Assembly: GCA_035513995.1 (NCBI GenBank)
Contig: DATKBL010000031.1
Location: forward strand, 1 to 27,510
Source of the DNA: DASUTW01 sp035513995
GTDB lineage: Bacteria > Actinomycetota > UBA4738 > CALAEC01
Length of the DNA stretch: 27,510 nt
Reading direction: 5' to 3'
This document shows, in pieces, positions 27,423 through 27,510 of the stretch. The notes below the pieces were generated by a model. The model did not search any database and was not told the DNA's origin. It saw nothing but the letters and a program-made list of their open reading frames with translations. The translations under genes were made by a program, and so were the position numbers. The first letter of the stretch is position 1. Each line of letters begins with the position of its first letter.

Positions 27423-27439
27423 GGTCCTTCGTACGGCCC

Positions 27440-27448
27440 ATGATAGCA
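27440..27448 (-). promoter_or_regulatory. Extended -10 promoter candidate for the rRNA operon
   Basis: The minus strand reads TGC-TATCAT, an extended -10. No good -35 is present at 16-18 bases. It is the best promoter-like sequence between the window edge and 16S; others may lie outside the window. Confidence 0.45.
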
Positions 27449-27510
27449 GGCCGCCGTCTAGGCCGACACCTCGCGCTCTTCGGTTCTCAGGAGTCGGAGT
27501 CCGATCAAGC

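Larger units (their letters stand above)
27246..27433 (-). other. rRNA operon leader
   Basis: This is the transcribed region between the candidate start site (about 27433) and the 16S 5' end. It holds a 10-bp hairpin (27399-27422), the boxA-like element (27357-27368), the 16S stem arm (27345-27373) and a small hairpin, CCGGAC-TCT-GTCCGG (27254-27268), nine bases before 16S. No coding sequence is supported here. Bases 27450-27510 further upstream contain nothing I can identify. Confidence 0.65.

Overview
The window is GC-rich bacterial chromosome and almost certainly actinobacterial. The run HAD-GNAT phosphatase, tlyA, nadK, recN, steA, steB (mctB), pyrG, NUDIX hydrolase, xerD follows the order of the Mycobacterium tuberculosis block Rv1692 to Rv1701. 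The 23S rRNA is about 3.1 kb, as expected when the actinobacterial helix-54 insertion is present. GTG and TTG starts and possible leaderless promoters are common. The 16S does not look like a familiar Streptomyces or Mycobacterium sequence, so I suspect a deep-branching or uncultured actinobacterial lineage but cannot name it.

Region 1 (1-3593, minus strand) is a tight operon, xerD-deoB-deoA-site-2 protease, with every junction a 4-base ATGA-type overlap. It combines chromosome-dimer recombination with deoxyribonucleoside salvage. Region 2 (3659-4315, plus) is a lone flavodoxin-fold oxidoreductase that interrupts the conserved block and shares a CTAG stop with the NUDIX gene.

Region 3 (4312-14948, minus) is the main block. 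In transcription order it holds a phasin-like coiled-coil gene, tlyA and nadK, then, after the convergent DUF4383 gene, recN, an exported degenerate LytM/M23-like protein, steA, steB, a family-2 glycosyltransferase, an MraY-like transferase, pyrG and the NUDIX gene. The stretch from the LytM-like gene to the MraY-like gene looks like a cell-envelope module placed between DNA-repair and nucleotide genes. A DUF4383 membrane protein (12547-12939, plus) sits divergent from recN and is separated from nadK by a perfect 12-bp hairpin.

Region 4 (15031-17235, plus) has an SCP2-like protein, an alpha/beta hydrolase and a rhomboid protease. Region 5 (17225-18803, minus) has the HAD-GNAT phosphatase and a small TPR protein. 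Region 6 (18834-22068) has DUF1015 (plus), a short SSB (minus), an MBL-fold hydrolase (plus) and a TPR protein (minus).

Region 7 (22104-27510, minus) is a complete rRNA operon: extended -10 promoter candidate, leader with hairpin and boxA-like element, 16S, a spacer with no tRNA, 23S, 5S and a strong hairpin terminator. Long inverted repeats flank 16S and 23S and should form the RNase III processing stems; the boxA-like element is repeated in leader and spacer and is built into these stems.

No CRISPR array, insertion sequence, prophage, toxin-antitoxin pair or biosynthetic cluster is visible. The observations most worth following are the SteAB/LytM/glycosyltransferase grouping and the in-frame TAG at codon 5 of the expected NUDIX reading frame.
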